Source: Sialis fuliginosa (taxonomy: Eukaryota > Arthropoda > Insecta > Megaloptera > Sialidae). Taken from it: 64,000 nucleotides of DNA. The DNA is taken from positions 18,103,638 through 18,167,637 of the forward strand of contig OY540815.1 in the NCBI GenBank assembly GCA_961205875.1. Reading direction: 5' to 3'. Both the position numbers and the translations under genes were made by a program. Position 1 is the first letter of the stretch; each line of letters starts with the position of its first letter. The notes beneath the pieces are model-generated. The model saw nothing but the letters and a program-made list of their open reading frames with translations, ran no database searches and was not told the origin of the DNA. Of this stretch, positions 34,239-45,652 are shown in pieces.

Positions 34239-35615
34239 TTAGACGGCAGCATTAGCGATTCTGTAACGGAAGCCCTTGGAGCCGTCCGGGCCTTGGGGCA
34301 TCCTGACAACGTTGTCCGGCAGATGGAAGGCCAAGCTGTTACTGCGTGAGCGAGCCGCATCTGAATCGTAACTAGATGCGGTAGAGACACGTCGCGACGC
34401 CAACGAGCTGCTGTACTCAGACCCGGACATGCTGCATGCCGAGAACCGACGCGACAGGTACATGTCTGAACCGGAGTCACGGCTGCTGGCCGACAAGCGC
34501 CGGTGATACATACTGTTGCAGTATCCGGACGAGTCGGAGCTTACAGACGCGGCGGACAATCTTCTCTGCAACCACAGATTAGGTTCGAGAGACCTCGGAG
34601 GCAAATGGGCCGACTTGCCACGTCTTAAACGTAGACGTGGGTCATTCTCGGCCTCGGAACCGCTGGCACACGATGAGGAGTATTCCGACTCCATCAAACG
34701 GTTCACGGTAGTCTTCTTGCTTTGTGAAATGCGCTTTTTCCGCTCCGGATTTGGCACACAGTTCAGCTCGTATACTTTCATGTCGGTGTAAGTCTCCATG
34801 AGTTTCATGGCCATCCTGGCCGAAGCCGAATCCGTGAACTCCACCAGAGCGCATACTTGACCGGCCAGTGTCGGGTTCTTATTTATGAACTGGCGCACAT
34901 CGGCCGGCGCGGGGTTTCCAGGTCGGAGCACGCGAATCAGAGCGATCTCTCCGCACGAGGAGAATATTTCAGCCACGTTTTCTATCGTCGGCTTCTCGAT
35001 CGGCATGTAAGTAGCGACCACGGTGCGCGATGGCGCTGTTTGATCGTACGGCGGCAACGGTTCCGTGCGCCGCAACTTGGTGCCAGCCTCATTGATTTCC
35101 AGCTTCTTGGAGCGCAACAGAGCGCTCGCCACGACACGCCAATCTTTCGTCAAATGTTTGACACGTTTGAAACTTGATATCAGTTTTAAGGACACGTAGC
35201 CCTCCTTATTCCTTTTGACGTGTTTTAAAAGAAACGCGTCTTTTGTGATATTTACATCTGAGAAATAGAATTCAACTTGAGCAACAATTTTCTCGGCAAG
35301 TTCTTCTGAGGGCGGGTTGAAGGGCGGCTCCCTAACGGGCGCCGTTACCTCGCAACCTGAGTCCTTGCCTTCCGCAGATCCGGCGTCCGAGCCGCTGTCG
35401 GAAAGATCGCCGCAATGCGCCGGGCTGGACGCACGTCTCCGCGGTGACGCCGGTGTCGGCGTCTGATCGAACGACAACGACACATCACTGTCTATGGACG
35501 AGATACTATCACGGGTGTCAGAGTGCTTCATGAGCGGCGGTGAGAACGAGAGCGAGTCTGACTCGCTGGGGTCCTCGGGCAGCCGCGTAAGCACTTCCAC
35601 ATTGTTGTCGCACAT
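34239..35615 (-). CDS. Larp6: La-related protein 6 (Larp6-like RNA-binding protein), 458 aa
   Basis: A single uninterrupted frame encodes a complete Larp6-type protein. An acidic, serine-rich N-terminus (1-97) precedes a La motif at about 104-183, with VEFYFSDVNITKDAFLLKHV and a region rich in VKHLTKDWRVVASAL. An RRM-like domain follows at about 196-290 (RTVVATYMPI, CALVEFTDSASARMAMK). The C-terminal box VVRMPQGPDGSKGFR (436-450) matches the LSA/SUZ-C-like end of the family. Known members bind structured mRNA and influence translation; the target here is unknown. The start is favoured because an in-frame TGA lies at 35661-35663 with no other Met between. The region from 351 to 411 carries four RR[LFV]S motifs spaced 17 to 21 residues apart. 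The gene is much richer in GC than its surroundings and than Pabp2. No intron is needed. Additional non-coding exons cannot be excluded. Confidence 0.95.
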   Translation of the reverse strand: MCDNNVEVLTRLPEDPSESDSLSFSPPLMKHSDTRDSISSIDSDVSLSFDQTPTPASPRRRASSPAHCGDLSDSGSDAGSAEGKDSGCEVTAPVREPPFNPPSEELAEKIVAQVEFYFSDVNITKDAFLLKHVKRNKEGYVSLKLISSFKRVKHLTKDWRVVASALLRSKKLEINEAGTKLRRTEPLPPYDQTAPSRTVVATYMPIEKPTIENVAEIFSSCGEIALIRVLRPGNPAPADVRQFINKNPTLAGQVCALVEFTDSASARMAMKLMETYTDMKVYELNCVPNPERKKRISQSKKTTVNRLMESEYSSSCASGSEAENDPRLRLRRGKSAHLPPRSLEPNLWLQRRLSAASVSSDSSGYCNSMYHRRLSASSRDSGSDMYLSRRFSACSMSGSEYSSSLASRRVSTASSYDSDAARSRSNSLAFHLPDNVVRMPQGPDGSKGFRYRIANAAV

Positions 35616-35950
35616 TGTTGCACCACACGCGCACGCAAGTAGAACGGTAAAGTTAGTGGGTCAGTGTGACTTGGAGTATGTGTTGGTTAGTGCCACTGCC
35701 TGTGTGTACGACCTAGCCACTATACTACTGAACGCGCCGCGGTTTGCACCTCGCTTATAGCTTGCCGGTTCCCCTCCTTCCCCGTCCGTGCTCGCGAAAC
35801 GTTAATGAGATGATCCCCGCCGCCGCTGCTAGCATTGAACGCATGCACTTTACCGGGTGCAGGGTTGAACATGCATCGGCCCTGATATTTACCTTCGCCC
35901 CCTCCTACCGTCGCACACTCACGATGTTTCCTGATAGATCAGGAAGTAAC
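35616..35950 (-). promoter_or_regulatory. GC-rich 5' region of Larp6 (UTR/promoter candidate)
   Basis: The GC-rich island continues about 335 bp upstream of the Larp6 start and then drops abruptly to AT-rich DNA. It probably contains the 5' UTR and core promoter, but I see no clear TATA box or initiator. The palindrome TTCCTGATAGATCAGGAA sits at its outer edge (35928-35945). Open frames on the plus strand here are shadows of GC-rich DNA. Confidence 0.5.
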
Positions 35951-36754
35951 TAACAGATCCAGTCACAAATCTAAGTGTCTTGTAATACTACCACGCTTTT
36001 GTTTTCCACAAGTAAACAAACGAATGTTGTGGCACTTCAAGGAAATAAAAATGACAAATACCGTAATTATTAAAGCAGATATAATACATTTTAAATAAGA
36101 TTTTAATATGTAATATTAGGAATTATATATATAGAATATTAAAATTTTACGTACAGTACATATAGGTTAAATTAATTTTTATTTTTACTGTGTTCATGAA
36201 TTAATATAATTATACAAATCCAAGGTCTTTAATGCAAAATATATTTATGCAATCAAAATTTGTAACGCTATTTAGATTACAATATGCAATATAACACATA
36301 TACTACGTACGTACTTATACAATGAAACATTGATATTTGTCATAGATACATATTGTAATACTAACAGTGCTTCATCGTGCTAAATTCACCAAATTTAGTT
36401 AATTATAATTATTAAATAATATTAATAAACACCGATAAAGTATTCAAATGAACTGCCTGCTATTGGTTAACTATTTAATTTTAATCCAATATTATTTTAA
36501 AATATTAATTCGAAATTTTTCATAATACGCGCCTACTTATTTTTTTCGTATATTTTTAATTTTTTGACAATTTCAATGTAACACTTAATTTTTCTGCTAA
36601 ACAAACGTCATAAAACAAAAGACGATTTTATAAATAAAATTGAGATAAATCTTTGTAAGGAAATATTTTACAACTAGCATTGTGTTGTAGTGACCTATAT
36701 TATAGGAAATTGAATATAACATGTGTCGTTCTTGAGATATCTTGAAAAAATAAA
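35951..36754. other. AT-rich intergenic stretch
   Basis: No gene or bounded repeat is recognised. Confidence 0.3.
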
Positions 36755-36935
36755 TATTTTGGGATGTCACCCCTCTCCTTACACACGATTTTAAAATGGG
36801 ATCGTCCTCAAGCTAGACTCAATCATCCAACCAAGTTTCATTAATATCGGTTCAGTGGTTCATGAGTTATTCGTATGACAAGGATTCGGAGTACAGACAC
36901 ACAGATAGACAGACAAACACAGAATAAAAAGTGTT
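36755..36935 (+). repeat. LINE-tail-like repeat, copy 2
   Basis: It shares GGGATGTCACCCCTCTCCTT, ACACGATTTTAA and CCAAGTTTCATTAATATCGG with 20995-21185. It continues into GTTCATGAGTTATTCGTATG and an ACACAGATAGACAGACAAAC tail. This fuller copy supports a non-LTR 3' end. Confidence 0.55.
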
Positions 36936-38920
36936 TGTCTTAACCTGAAATGGAAAGATCAAGTTACAATTCTTTCTCATTTTAAAACGATCACAAAACT
37001 TCTCGTATCTTCGAGAATCTTCAGACTATATTAATTAATAATAATAATATAATTAATTAAAAGTTTAATTATATTTTATTTATTTAAATTTGTGTACTCA
37101 CCATCTAGCTATATATATATATATTATTTATTTATTATAATACTCTCTTGTATTCATCATCTGTATAATTTATTTATTTATTTACATATAAATACAATTA
37201 AATAGTATTATGTTTTAATTGCATAAAAAAACTAAAGTAAGTCAGGACAATCAACGAACGGCATACGTTTTATGTATATACCTATTATGTTAATGTTAGT
37301 ATATCGACTTTAATTTATATTAAGCAATCTGGTATCAAGATTAAAACTTGATATTATCAAGAATTTGTTCACATGCAAATCCTTTTTGCAAAGTACTGAT
37401 TCGTGTTATGTTGACGATTTTTTTTTAATCCATAGACAACTATGACCACCACATCTTATCGAGGGCAGAATTTTGACGTGCGTCTTCCTGTTAAGAAATA
37501 TAAAAAAATATCTGCTTTGGAGCCACGGGACTTTCTTATACGTAATCCTAACAGTGAACAGTGTAAGTAATTCTTATTTTATTAAAATTAAACCATGTTT
37601 CTAACAAACTAATAAAAGATAGAATAAAATAAATGGGACATAAACTATAGATTATGAACCATTTTAATTATAATTTAAAAAAAAAAATTTCGAAAAAATG
37701 AATAAGATATAAATTTTAGATAATAATATTACCTACAATTTTTAACTAGACCATTTTTCTCTAATTCGCACTGTAATTCGAAGTAATTCGAAACATTCAA
37801 AAATCGACGTGTGTAAACATCCGTATCCGGTTGAAAGATCATTTTCAAAAATAGGAGGTTTTCTTTCCAGACAAAAATTATTTTTTTAAATATACAATTT
37901 CACCCTTCTACGATTTGTCGTATTTGAGTTACAGCGTTTACAGACAGTCAGAATGGATTCAGGGAAGGTCAAAACGGATAAGTCCATCAAAATCTGGATT
38001 TCAAAAAAAATCGGCTTCACAATACTTACTATATGTATTTTTCATATACACATGGGTATATGAAAGTAAAAATTTTGACGATGAACAAAAAAAAGTTTTC
38101 TAGCTTATACCACATCGCACTGGGCACCCATTAGCCCCGATCCTCCAGGCTAAAGCCCTGTCAGTCCCCCTAACTTGCGAAAAAAAATCATGTTATTGAT
38201 ATCAATAAATTTTAACTAATTTGTTTAAATATGTATTTCAGAGAAAGCAAAAAAATGTGAGACTTATTTGTTCATTGTACGGTAAAATGTAAAAAATTAA
38301 TTTAAAAAAAAAATTAATATTAATTATCATATTATATCAATAGTAAAAATATTAATTATTTGAATATTATAAATCACGTAAAGGTCTAATTATGCTAGTT
38401 CAATGAAGAGGGGCAAAGAGGTGTATGGCTTGATGAAAGTACTGCTTATTTTTTTTATTTAATGTAATTACGAATGTAATAATAATTTTCTAATAGAAAT
38501 ATTCAATACTTGAACGCTATTAAGTGATAGTTGTTAGTTTTGCATACATGCACGCACATTTGATAATTGCAAAACTAAAAAACATACATACATATGTACA
38601 ATAATGTAGATATTTTATTTTATACATTAATATACACGTAGATATCAAGTTATCGGCATTTTTTTATTGCGCATTTTTATAGACAATTAGTATGTAATAT
38701 ATATTTTTTATCTTCTCTATATGACTATATATGTTTTATAAATGATAAAACAATGTAGAAAATGTAATAGTCTCTAATGTACATACATAAGTAAAAATCT
38801 CAGGAACTGTTTTAGTTTTTTATTGACCGGGTAAGAATTTTATAACAATGGCGGGGAGGAGGAAATCCCTACGATACGTCCCCAATCTTCAAATCGGAAA
38901 TTTATTCTTTATATATTACT
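36936..38920. other. AT-rich intergenic stretch
   Basis: A third copy of the GACTTTCTTATACGTAAT motif lies at 37528-37575. CAGGCTAAAGCCCTG near 38147 resembles a hAT-type inverse end. No gene is supported. Confidence 0.4.
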
Positions 38921-39084
38921 AGCTATTCCTACGGCTTCGCTACTACATATTCAATATTTAACGCTTTAAGCAGTGTATTGCAAAAGAACACACTGGCAAA
39001 CTTTTATCCGACTTGATTTATTATTATCTCCACTGCTTATTCCTTATGTTACCTAGTGTAACAAAATATAAACTAAACCCTGGG
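38921..39084 (+). repeat. Repeat family A, copy A4
   Basis: ACTAGCTATTCCTACGGCTT then CGCTACTAC is a worn family A head. The body follows with CAGTGTATTGCAAAAGAACA, CCGACTTGATTTATTATTAT and ATGTTACCTAGTGTAAC. The copy stops after CCCTGGGC, where family P sequence takes over. Confidence 0.6.
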
Positions 39085-39490
39085 CTCTTACAACGTGATT
39101 TGATGACAATCGGCCAATATTAGTATAATTTATTTATTAATTATTATATTATCATAGCAACTGCTTTACATTGTTTCAAATTTGACGATTATTTCTTTTA
39201 TATCTTTTGTGTCGTAGTACTTATCATTTTATAATCATTAGCAAGTGTCCATCACTGCGTGCTCATTACTGGTTTTACCTTTGCCATTACTGGAGAAAAA
39301 ACATGAACAAAATAAAAGACTATAATTTAAAACAAAACTACATTTGCGGACTTTGGTAATTAAATTGATTAAATAAAGAGTTACTTGTTTTATTAGTAAC
39401 ATGAGTTCATGATAATTACATAAACAAGCCCATTAATCCAAAAAAACGAAAACTTGCTCTTAAGCGGCCATAACTGGTCCCTTTACCTTA
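39085..39490 (-). mobile_element. TIR element family P, copy 7, one end missing
   Basis: It begins inside the element at CTTACAACGTGATTTGATGA and runs to the terminus CATAACTGGTCCCTTTACCTTA. One TIR is absent, so this is a truncated copy joined directly to repeat family A, not a clean insertion. Confidence 0.75.
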
Positions 39491-41519
39491 TAATGTTTTT
39501 TTGTAAAAATCATACAATAATAAACAAATAAACCTATATGTAAACATATAAAATAAGTAAAATTCAATTCCAATCTATTCATTATTTAAAGGTTATCTAA
39601 AAGAGACCTTTCAGGTAAGTATTAAAAGACAAATTTATTATTATTAAAAAAAATCATACAATATCATATGTACGTAGGTATTGTATGTTATTTTACCAAT
39701 TAAGTGAAAATAGTAATGAATTCACAGTTCGTTATGCACCACGGTCTTGAACTTGAACCAAGGATTTCTCTTTTGAATCGTTTTGCACACATTGAAAATC
39801 ACCAGCGTTACATTACGTTTACTCTGTTCCGAGAAGAGAGATATTTGAAATTAGTCAGTTACTTGCAAATTAATATATATAAGAAATAAGACGGTTTATC
39901 TTATTATCTCATTGTAACAAAGGTAATTGTTAATTTTTATTACGTTTTGCACAAACAATCATAATGAAGAAACTATATTGTTTTTCTTTATAATAATAGT
40001 CATTAACTTCTTATTAGGAAGTTATTGTAATCGGTTCAAAAATCAAAATAAAAAAATTCAACATATTTTTATGTTTCAAGGTCACTATAGTATATTTACA
40101 CTATTTTCAGAAAAATGTATGTGTGTGTATATATGTCATTATTTACGTGCACGAAATCTTGCAAATAAAAAATACTATTGACTTCGCGGAGTGCCAATCG
40201 AATCGTCTTGACGTGAATATGATCTGAAAGAAAGGATTTTTCGAAATCAACCCCTACGTGGACAAAAATGGTAGTAAAAGTTTTTTATACGTGCCGAAAC
40301 AGCCATTGAAGGGGTGAAAATTTTAATTTTAAATACTAATAAATACATTTACTAATTCATATTGCAATTGGAAACAAACGCAATTAAATTCAAAATGTCA
40401 GATTATTATTCATAATACAAAGGTTAGTTTTATTTCTAACAAACCCCATTAAAATTGTTTATATATAGGTACACATTAAAAAAATAATTCACATAAACTA
40501 TATGGAAACAATAAATAATCAGTATTTATAGTCATACCATTTTGATAAGTTGGTTGTGTGAACCTCAAGGGTCAAACCCACGGCTTGTTACTTTTTGATT
40601 TTATTTGGTCAATTATCCGCCGAGTAATTCTGACGAAGCTGAATTGCTTTTCTAAAACCTGAATGTTAATAACGTTTGTTATTAATATTAATAATTAAGA
40701 GATCTTTGAAATAAATTAACCCTATTAAAAAAATTATACTGAAACCAAACCCTCCAAAACTTTTGGGAATTTTTCGGGTCTAATACAAACGCAGGAGATT
40801 GCCTCAAAACCTAAATTTTTTATATAGCGAGCAATTTTCCGAACTGAGCACAATGTCTTCGAGTTAACATCGTTGGTTCTTCGGCGAGACTTCTACTACT
40901 TGGACTATATTTTTATCTGAACGAACTACTCATGGTCGACCACATCGCCTGGCTTTATCTACAATTACAGTTTTACTTAACAGTCACCCAATAGAGTAAC
41001 CCCATATGCAAGATTTAATTCTAAACTCTCTGCGTCTTCTAAATGAGTCGATTTTTTTAAATAAGTTTTTGGAAGTCCATAAAAAACTTTAATATATCTG
41101 TAACATATTTAAATATATTATAATTAATATAAATTATAGCATTGTATTTATTATATATTATAATAAATTTCATGTTATAATTTATAACATACGTTAACTA
41201 TTTTTTTTTAATTTAACCTTCAAAAAACATTCGATAAGAATTTAATTTATTTTAAAAAAAACCTTATGTAAAAATAAAGCAATTAAACGTAAGTTCTTTA
41301 ACATGTATTCTCTGAAACATCCATACAGTGCTTGTATTAACGTATGTATTCTGTATGTATAACATTCGCCCCTGAGATTTGTTCCAAGAAAAAATTAAAA
41401 CTGATTTTAACACCCACATAATTTCTATCACGTTTTACAAAAAACATCTAATCTAAATAATATCTCAATTATTCGATTATCTATTAACTATTTTTTTTAA
41501 TTTTGTTGGTTCATTAAAA
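39491..41519. other. Intergenic stretch with a possible transposase relic
   Basis: On the minus strand around 40835-40965, codons read GRP, then after a stop VVRSDKNIVQVVEVSPKNQR. This is reminiscent of the linker before the second helix-turn-helix of mariner/Tc1 transposases (GRPRxVRTDENI...). Several stops interrupt it. A short plus-strand open frame at 39707-39889 has no recognisable similarity. Confidence 0.3.
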
Positions 41520-42090
41520 TAAGGTACTGGCACCAATTATGGCCGCTATAAGATCAAGGTTTACTGTTTTTGTGATTGACGAACTTCTTTTTTGTACTTT
41601 TAATGAACTCATGTTACTAATAAAACAAGTAACTCTTTATTTAATCAATTTAATTACCAAAGTCTGCAAATATAGTTATTTTTTTAAATTATAGCCTTTT
41701 ATTTTATTTATGTTTTTCTCCAGCAAAGGATAAAGTAAAACCAGTAATGAACACGCAGTGATGGACACTTGCAAATGATTACAAAATGATTAGTACTACG
41801 ACACAAATTATATAAAAGAAAGAATCGTCAAATTTGAAACAATGTAAAGCAGTTGTTATGATAATATAAGAATTAATAAATAAATTATACTAATAATTAG
41901 TTTAAAAGTCCACCATTTTGACACCTATTGGTCGATTGTCATCAAATCACGCTGTAAGACAGTTAAATGTATATAGATTAATATTCAGAAATGGTAGTAA
42001 TCAAATATCGACAAATATTTCTAATTCAGTACATTTAATTTAAAAATAGCAATTACTGTGGTCATATCCAAGACTGGTGTCAGTACCTTA
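41520..42090 (+). mobile_element. TIR element family P, copy 8, near full length
   Basis: TAAGGTACTGGCACCAATTA to GACTGGTGTCAGTACCTTA, flanked by TA, 571 bp. It is collinear with copy 1 throughout, so about 570 bp is probably the family's full non-autonomous length. Confidence 0.87.
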
Positions 42091-43092
42091 TACATATGTA
42101 GGTAATACTAAAAATAATAGCTTTAAAATAATTTCAATATTTTATAAAAGAAGGTAACAAGTACTTTAACTGGTTTAATAATTTATTTATAAGATATAAA
42201 TAAATAAAAACATTGTCTGTATCATTGTTCAAGGTAAAAAAACATACGTAGAAGGTTACTTGTTCGAATCTTCATCTGTATTATTATACATTTTTAAGAT
42301 TCAACTTCACGCTTATCGATAAATTAAAGTTATTAAATTAATGAAAAATATAACTTTTAATATAAATAGTTTCTCCAAGGTTATTAAGCCAAGAGATAAA
42401 TAATAGTTCTTAATCTGTTTCCGGTTACAAAGACACAATAACAATTAATTGATTATTATTCTAATGACTTAATCACGTGTTTATATTCATAGCTACTTAC
42501 TAATGAAACAAATTATAATTTTTTATATTTATAAAGAAATGACTATTTTCAAGCACTTTCAAGCGGGGTATCAAAATTATATGACAGTTTCATAACGTGG
42601 ATTGACAGTTTCTGGCATGCGCAGTGAATAGAAAACAACAGTATTAAAATAGTGGTGATATATGTATATAAAAAATATCTTATACAGTCAGAATAACCAA
42701 CTATATTTTAGTAAATTGAAGTTTTAAATTTCAAAATGAATCCATAGAGAATATCACATAATTAATAACTAATACCCTGTTCGAAGTGCTTGCAAGATCG
42801 CAAATTTTGGTCAATTTTTTTATTATACTTTATATAATATATTTTTTATAATAACTTCTCAAGGGTTGTATTTTCATGTTATTTTTTTTATAACCAGTCA
42901 AACCTTAACTGCGCAATCTTAGGGCACTATAATATATTTAAACTGTGGCCATGTAGACGCCCGTTCTGCTCTCTTGCAAGCAATGCATTTTCCGTTAAAA
43001 GAAGCTAGAACGTATCTGTATGGTAACATATAACAGCAATACTAGAAACAACGAAAAATAACCAGGATAGTTGATCACTTAATTAACATATT
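42091..43092. other. AT-rich intergenic stretch with a decayed MITE interior
   Basis: Segment 42545-42815 shares CAAGCACTTTCAAGC, TATCAAAATTATATGACAGT, CAGTATTAAAATAGTGGTGA and ATCCATAGAGAATATC with the MITE at 45811-46142. Its termini are not recognisable. No gene. Confidence 0.5.
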
Positions 43093-43100
43093 CATACGCT

Positions 43101-43257
43101 TAGGCCCAGATATTGGAAGGGGGACTAGGAGGGCCTCGAAAATTTTAAAGATAATACGAAATATCTTAGAAATTTCCTTACGCTCGCGAAACGGAAGAGT
43201 ATGGGGCCCCAGATATGTTTTTTGGCCCGGGCCCCATTGAAGTTTTCTCAGGGTCTG
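43101..43257. mobile_element. 157-bp hAT-type relic with perfect 8-bp duplication
   Basis: catacgct is found at 43093-43100 and again at 43258-43265. The enclosed GC-rich sequence opens TAGGCCCAGATATTGG, contains GGCCCGGGCCCC and closes CTCAGGGTCTG. The 8-bp duplication fits hAT. The terminal repeats are weak. Confidence 0.7.
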
Positions 43258-43265
43258 CATACGCT

Positions 43266-44989
43266 AGTATAGTTTCTTAATAAATTCATTTTTATTTTTT
43301 AAATCAATTGAATACAAATGTTTATATATAATATTATTAAGGACAAACGAAAAAATTAAGTAGCAGTGACACAATTATTTTTTACTGATATATAATACGT
43401 AAATTTTATTGCTAAACAACTATAGGACTTGTTCCTAGAATTTTAAAGGAAGTACAAAGTAATAAAAAATCAAGGTAATTTATAATTGATAGATATACCT
43501 ACAAGCTTATGCAAATAAAAATAAACGTATTATTGTAAACAACAATATGTAGCATTTAAAATGAATTATTTATTCTTAGAACTTCATTGATAAAAAGTCC
43601 CGTTTATATAAAAAAAAACTAGGGCACTATTGCAAATACTTATTTTCAAGGTTGTTTTTTCTTTAATTCAATGAATTTTCTCTGTTTGTTTTTTGATAAT
43701 TTACAAACCGCATTTTTTTTGTTTTTAAACGCCTACTATTCTTTGAGATTCATTTATTTCTTTCAAGTAATTTAATTATTTATTTTATTTTAACGAAGTT
43801 TAAAAATAATAAGCTATTGTATTCATAGTTTTTTAAATGCTATTTTATTGTGTAATTTTTAAGAACTAAAACTTTCTGGATTCTAAATGTGTGTCTTTTT
43901 GAAATTATACTTTTTTTTTATTCGAATAAACTTGGGGGAACCAAATGAGGGAGATGAAACTGTCTTTGAAAATACATGACGCTCTCACTCCCTCAGTGGC
44001 TTAAACAACCGTATGCTGGTCTCTGTCAGATTCGCTCGAAGTGTGTTATATTTTTGATGATATATGCAACGTTTACACGGGTTATTATTTCATGTTATAC
44101 GTTTACACTAGCATTACATTTAGGATTTTGTTAGATATTATATTTATGTTAATGAATTTTGAAGTGATTATTAATTTCTTTCGTTATTATTAGAAATATT
44201 AATTTGAAAAATATATTATTTAATTATGGCGAAATAAATATTTCCATCTTTTAAACATATTTTTTCCGAAACTAATATTTTAATATTTTATTTCAAGTTA
44301 ATTTTTCGTAGTTGTTTTTCACTAACGCCAAAGAAATATAAAGTCTCGGTCCGGTCTCGTGATTGGACTAGGACCGGCACGATATTCTGGATCGACCCTT
44401 AGAATTACGAAACGGACGCCCGGAACATATCCAAGCGAACACATTTTAAAACATAATATTTGTTCAGCTTAAGTGGTTAAGTGGTTAATACATGAATACA
44501 TTTTATAGAAAATTATTATATTACTTGATACATCACTTTATTGAGGTTTACCATTCAAATAGAAAGCAAATATATTTTATTAAAAATGGAGATCACTATT
44601 CATAATTCAATGGACTGACAGTTAACGACACAAATCCTTGTAATAGTTTGGTTTGATAAAACAAAATAATGAATCATTACAGTTTGCAATAAACGGTTTG
44701 AATTATAAGTAAATGTGACCTTAAATAAAATATACATACTTACAAACATACATACATAGGTACTACTTACAAATGTATAGTCATAAAGAACAATCATGTT
44801 ATGTTAGTATAAGTATTTAATATTTATTAAATATAGTTCTACAAAAATTTAATACCAATTTATTATGTATTTAAGTACATTGTACTACATACTATATACA
44901 TATATAAAATAAAATGTGATAGATATATATAGTATAATATAAAATAAATACTACTACAGAGAGCTCTTTCTTAAATTACTAACGCACAG
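43266..44989. other. AT-rich intergenic stretch
   Basis: No gene is seen. A GC-richer patch at 44340-44440 (AAAGTCTCGGTCCGGTCTCG and GACCGGCACG) has no recognised function. Confidence 0.3.
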
Positions 44990-45262
44990 GAGTTAATATT
45001 TCATCCTCTATCACGTATGGAGGGTTGTAATTGTTGTTTTAGCTGACCCGGCAAACGTTCTGCCCAAAAGTAATTTGTTTAAAAAGCAGACCATAAATGC
45101 ACATTTCTTAAATATCTCGACTCCAGCACCTACCGGGTCAAAAAAAACTTATCGGAACAACAAACGAACATATGGTGTAAATATGGCTTCGATACGTCCA
45201 GTGGTTTAAGTCTGATGAGATCACATACATATCGCACCAACGTTATTATATAATCTATGTAT
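44990..45262 (+). repeat. Repeat family C, short copy (C1)
   Basis: It shares TTGTAATTGTTGTTTTAGCT, TAATTTGTTTAAAAAGCAGA, CCATAAATGCACAT, TATCTCGACTCCAGCACC, GAACATATGGTGTAAATATG, GGCTTCGATACGTCCAGTGG and GCACCAACGTT with the minus strand of 57030-57640. It has only one of the two internal units seen there. It contains the widespread head phrase CTGACCCGGCAAACGTT. Confidence 0.65.
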
Positions 45263-45294
45263 TAAGATTGAGATTAAAAATTGCATTCACCCAA

Positions 45295-45440
45295 ATCTCA
45301 AGTATGTCCAACACAGTACCCCTTGTATTATGGCCACCCCATCTAATATGATCGGTTCATCAGCAACTTCCCAATTCACACTGCACCCCTGACAAAGAGC
45401 TATTAATCTTTTATTTTTTATTACTTAAGACCTATTTTTT
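45295..45440 (+). repeat. Short interspersed repeat shared with 50560-50760
   Basis: TATGGCCACCCCATCTAATA, GATCGGTTCATCAGCAAC and CCCTGACAAAGAGCT occur in the same order at 50560-50760 (TATGGCCACCCAGTTC, GATCGGCCCATCAGCAAC, GAAGAGCTGTCGG). The class is unknown. Confidence 0.5.
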
Positions 45441-45652
45441 TATCCCTATACACCACTAAGGTTAGAATTCATAAGAATATAACTATCATATGTTATTAAT
45501 TTTTAATTCATCAATATTAGGTAACTAAATACATATTATTTGTATTTCCCGCCGTAAGAAGTTAAAAGTAACTCGATGCTTACATAACTTGTAAAACCGG
45601 GAAGTCGTAAAGTGAAAAACGCCTGTATTTCCCGTTCAGTAAATATAAAATA

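Noticed and set aside
34199-34480. Second minus-strand frame overlapping the Larp6 C-terminus
   Set aside because: An alternative frame of the same exon. The Larp6 frame carries the conserved domains.
34857-35177. Long open frames on the plus strand opposite Larp6
   Set aside because: Antisense shadows of a GC-rich coding sequence with no domain content.
34239-35615. Larp6 as a processed retrocopy
   Set aside because: No poly(A) remnant or flanking duplication is visible. The GC-rich upstream region looks like a native promoter region and the frame is intact.
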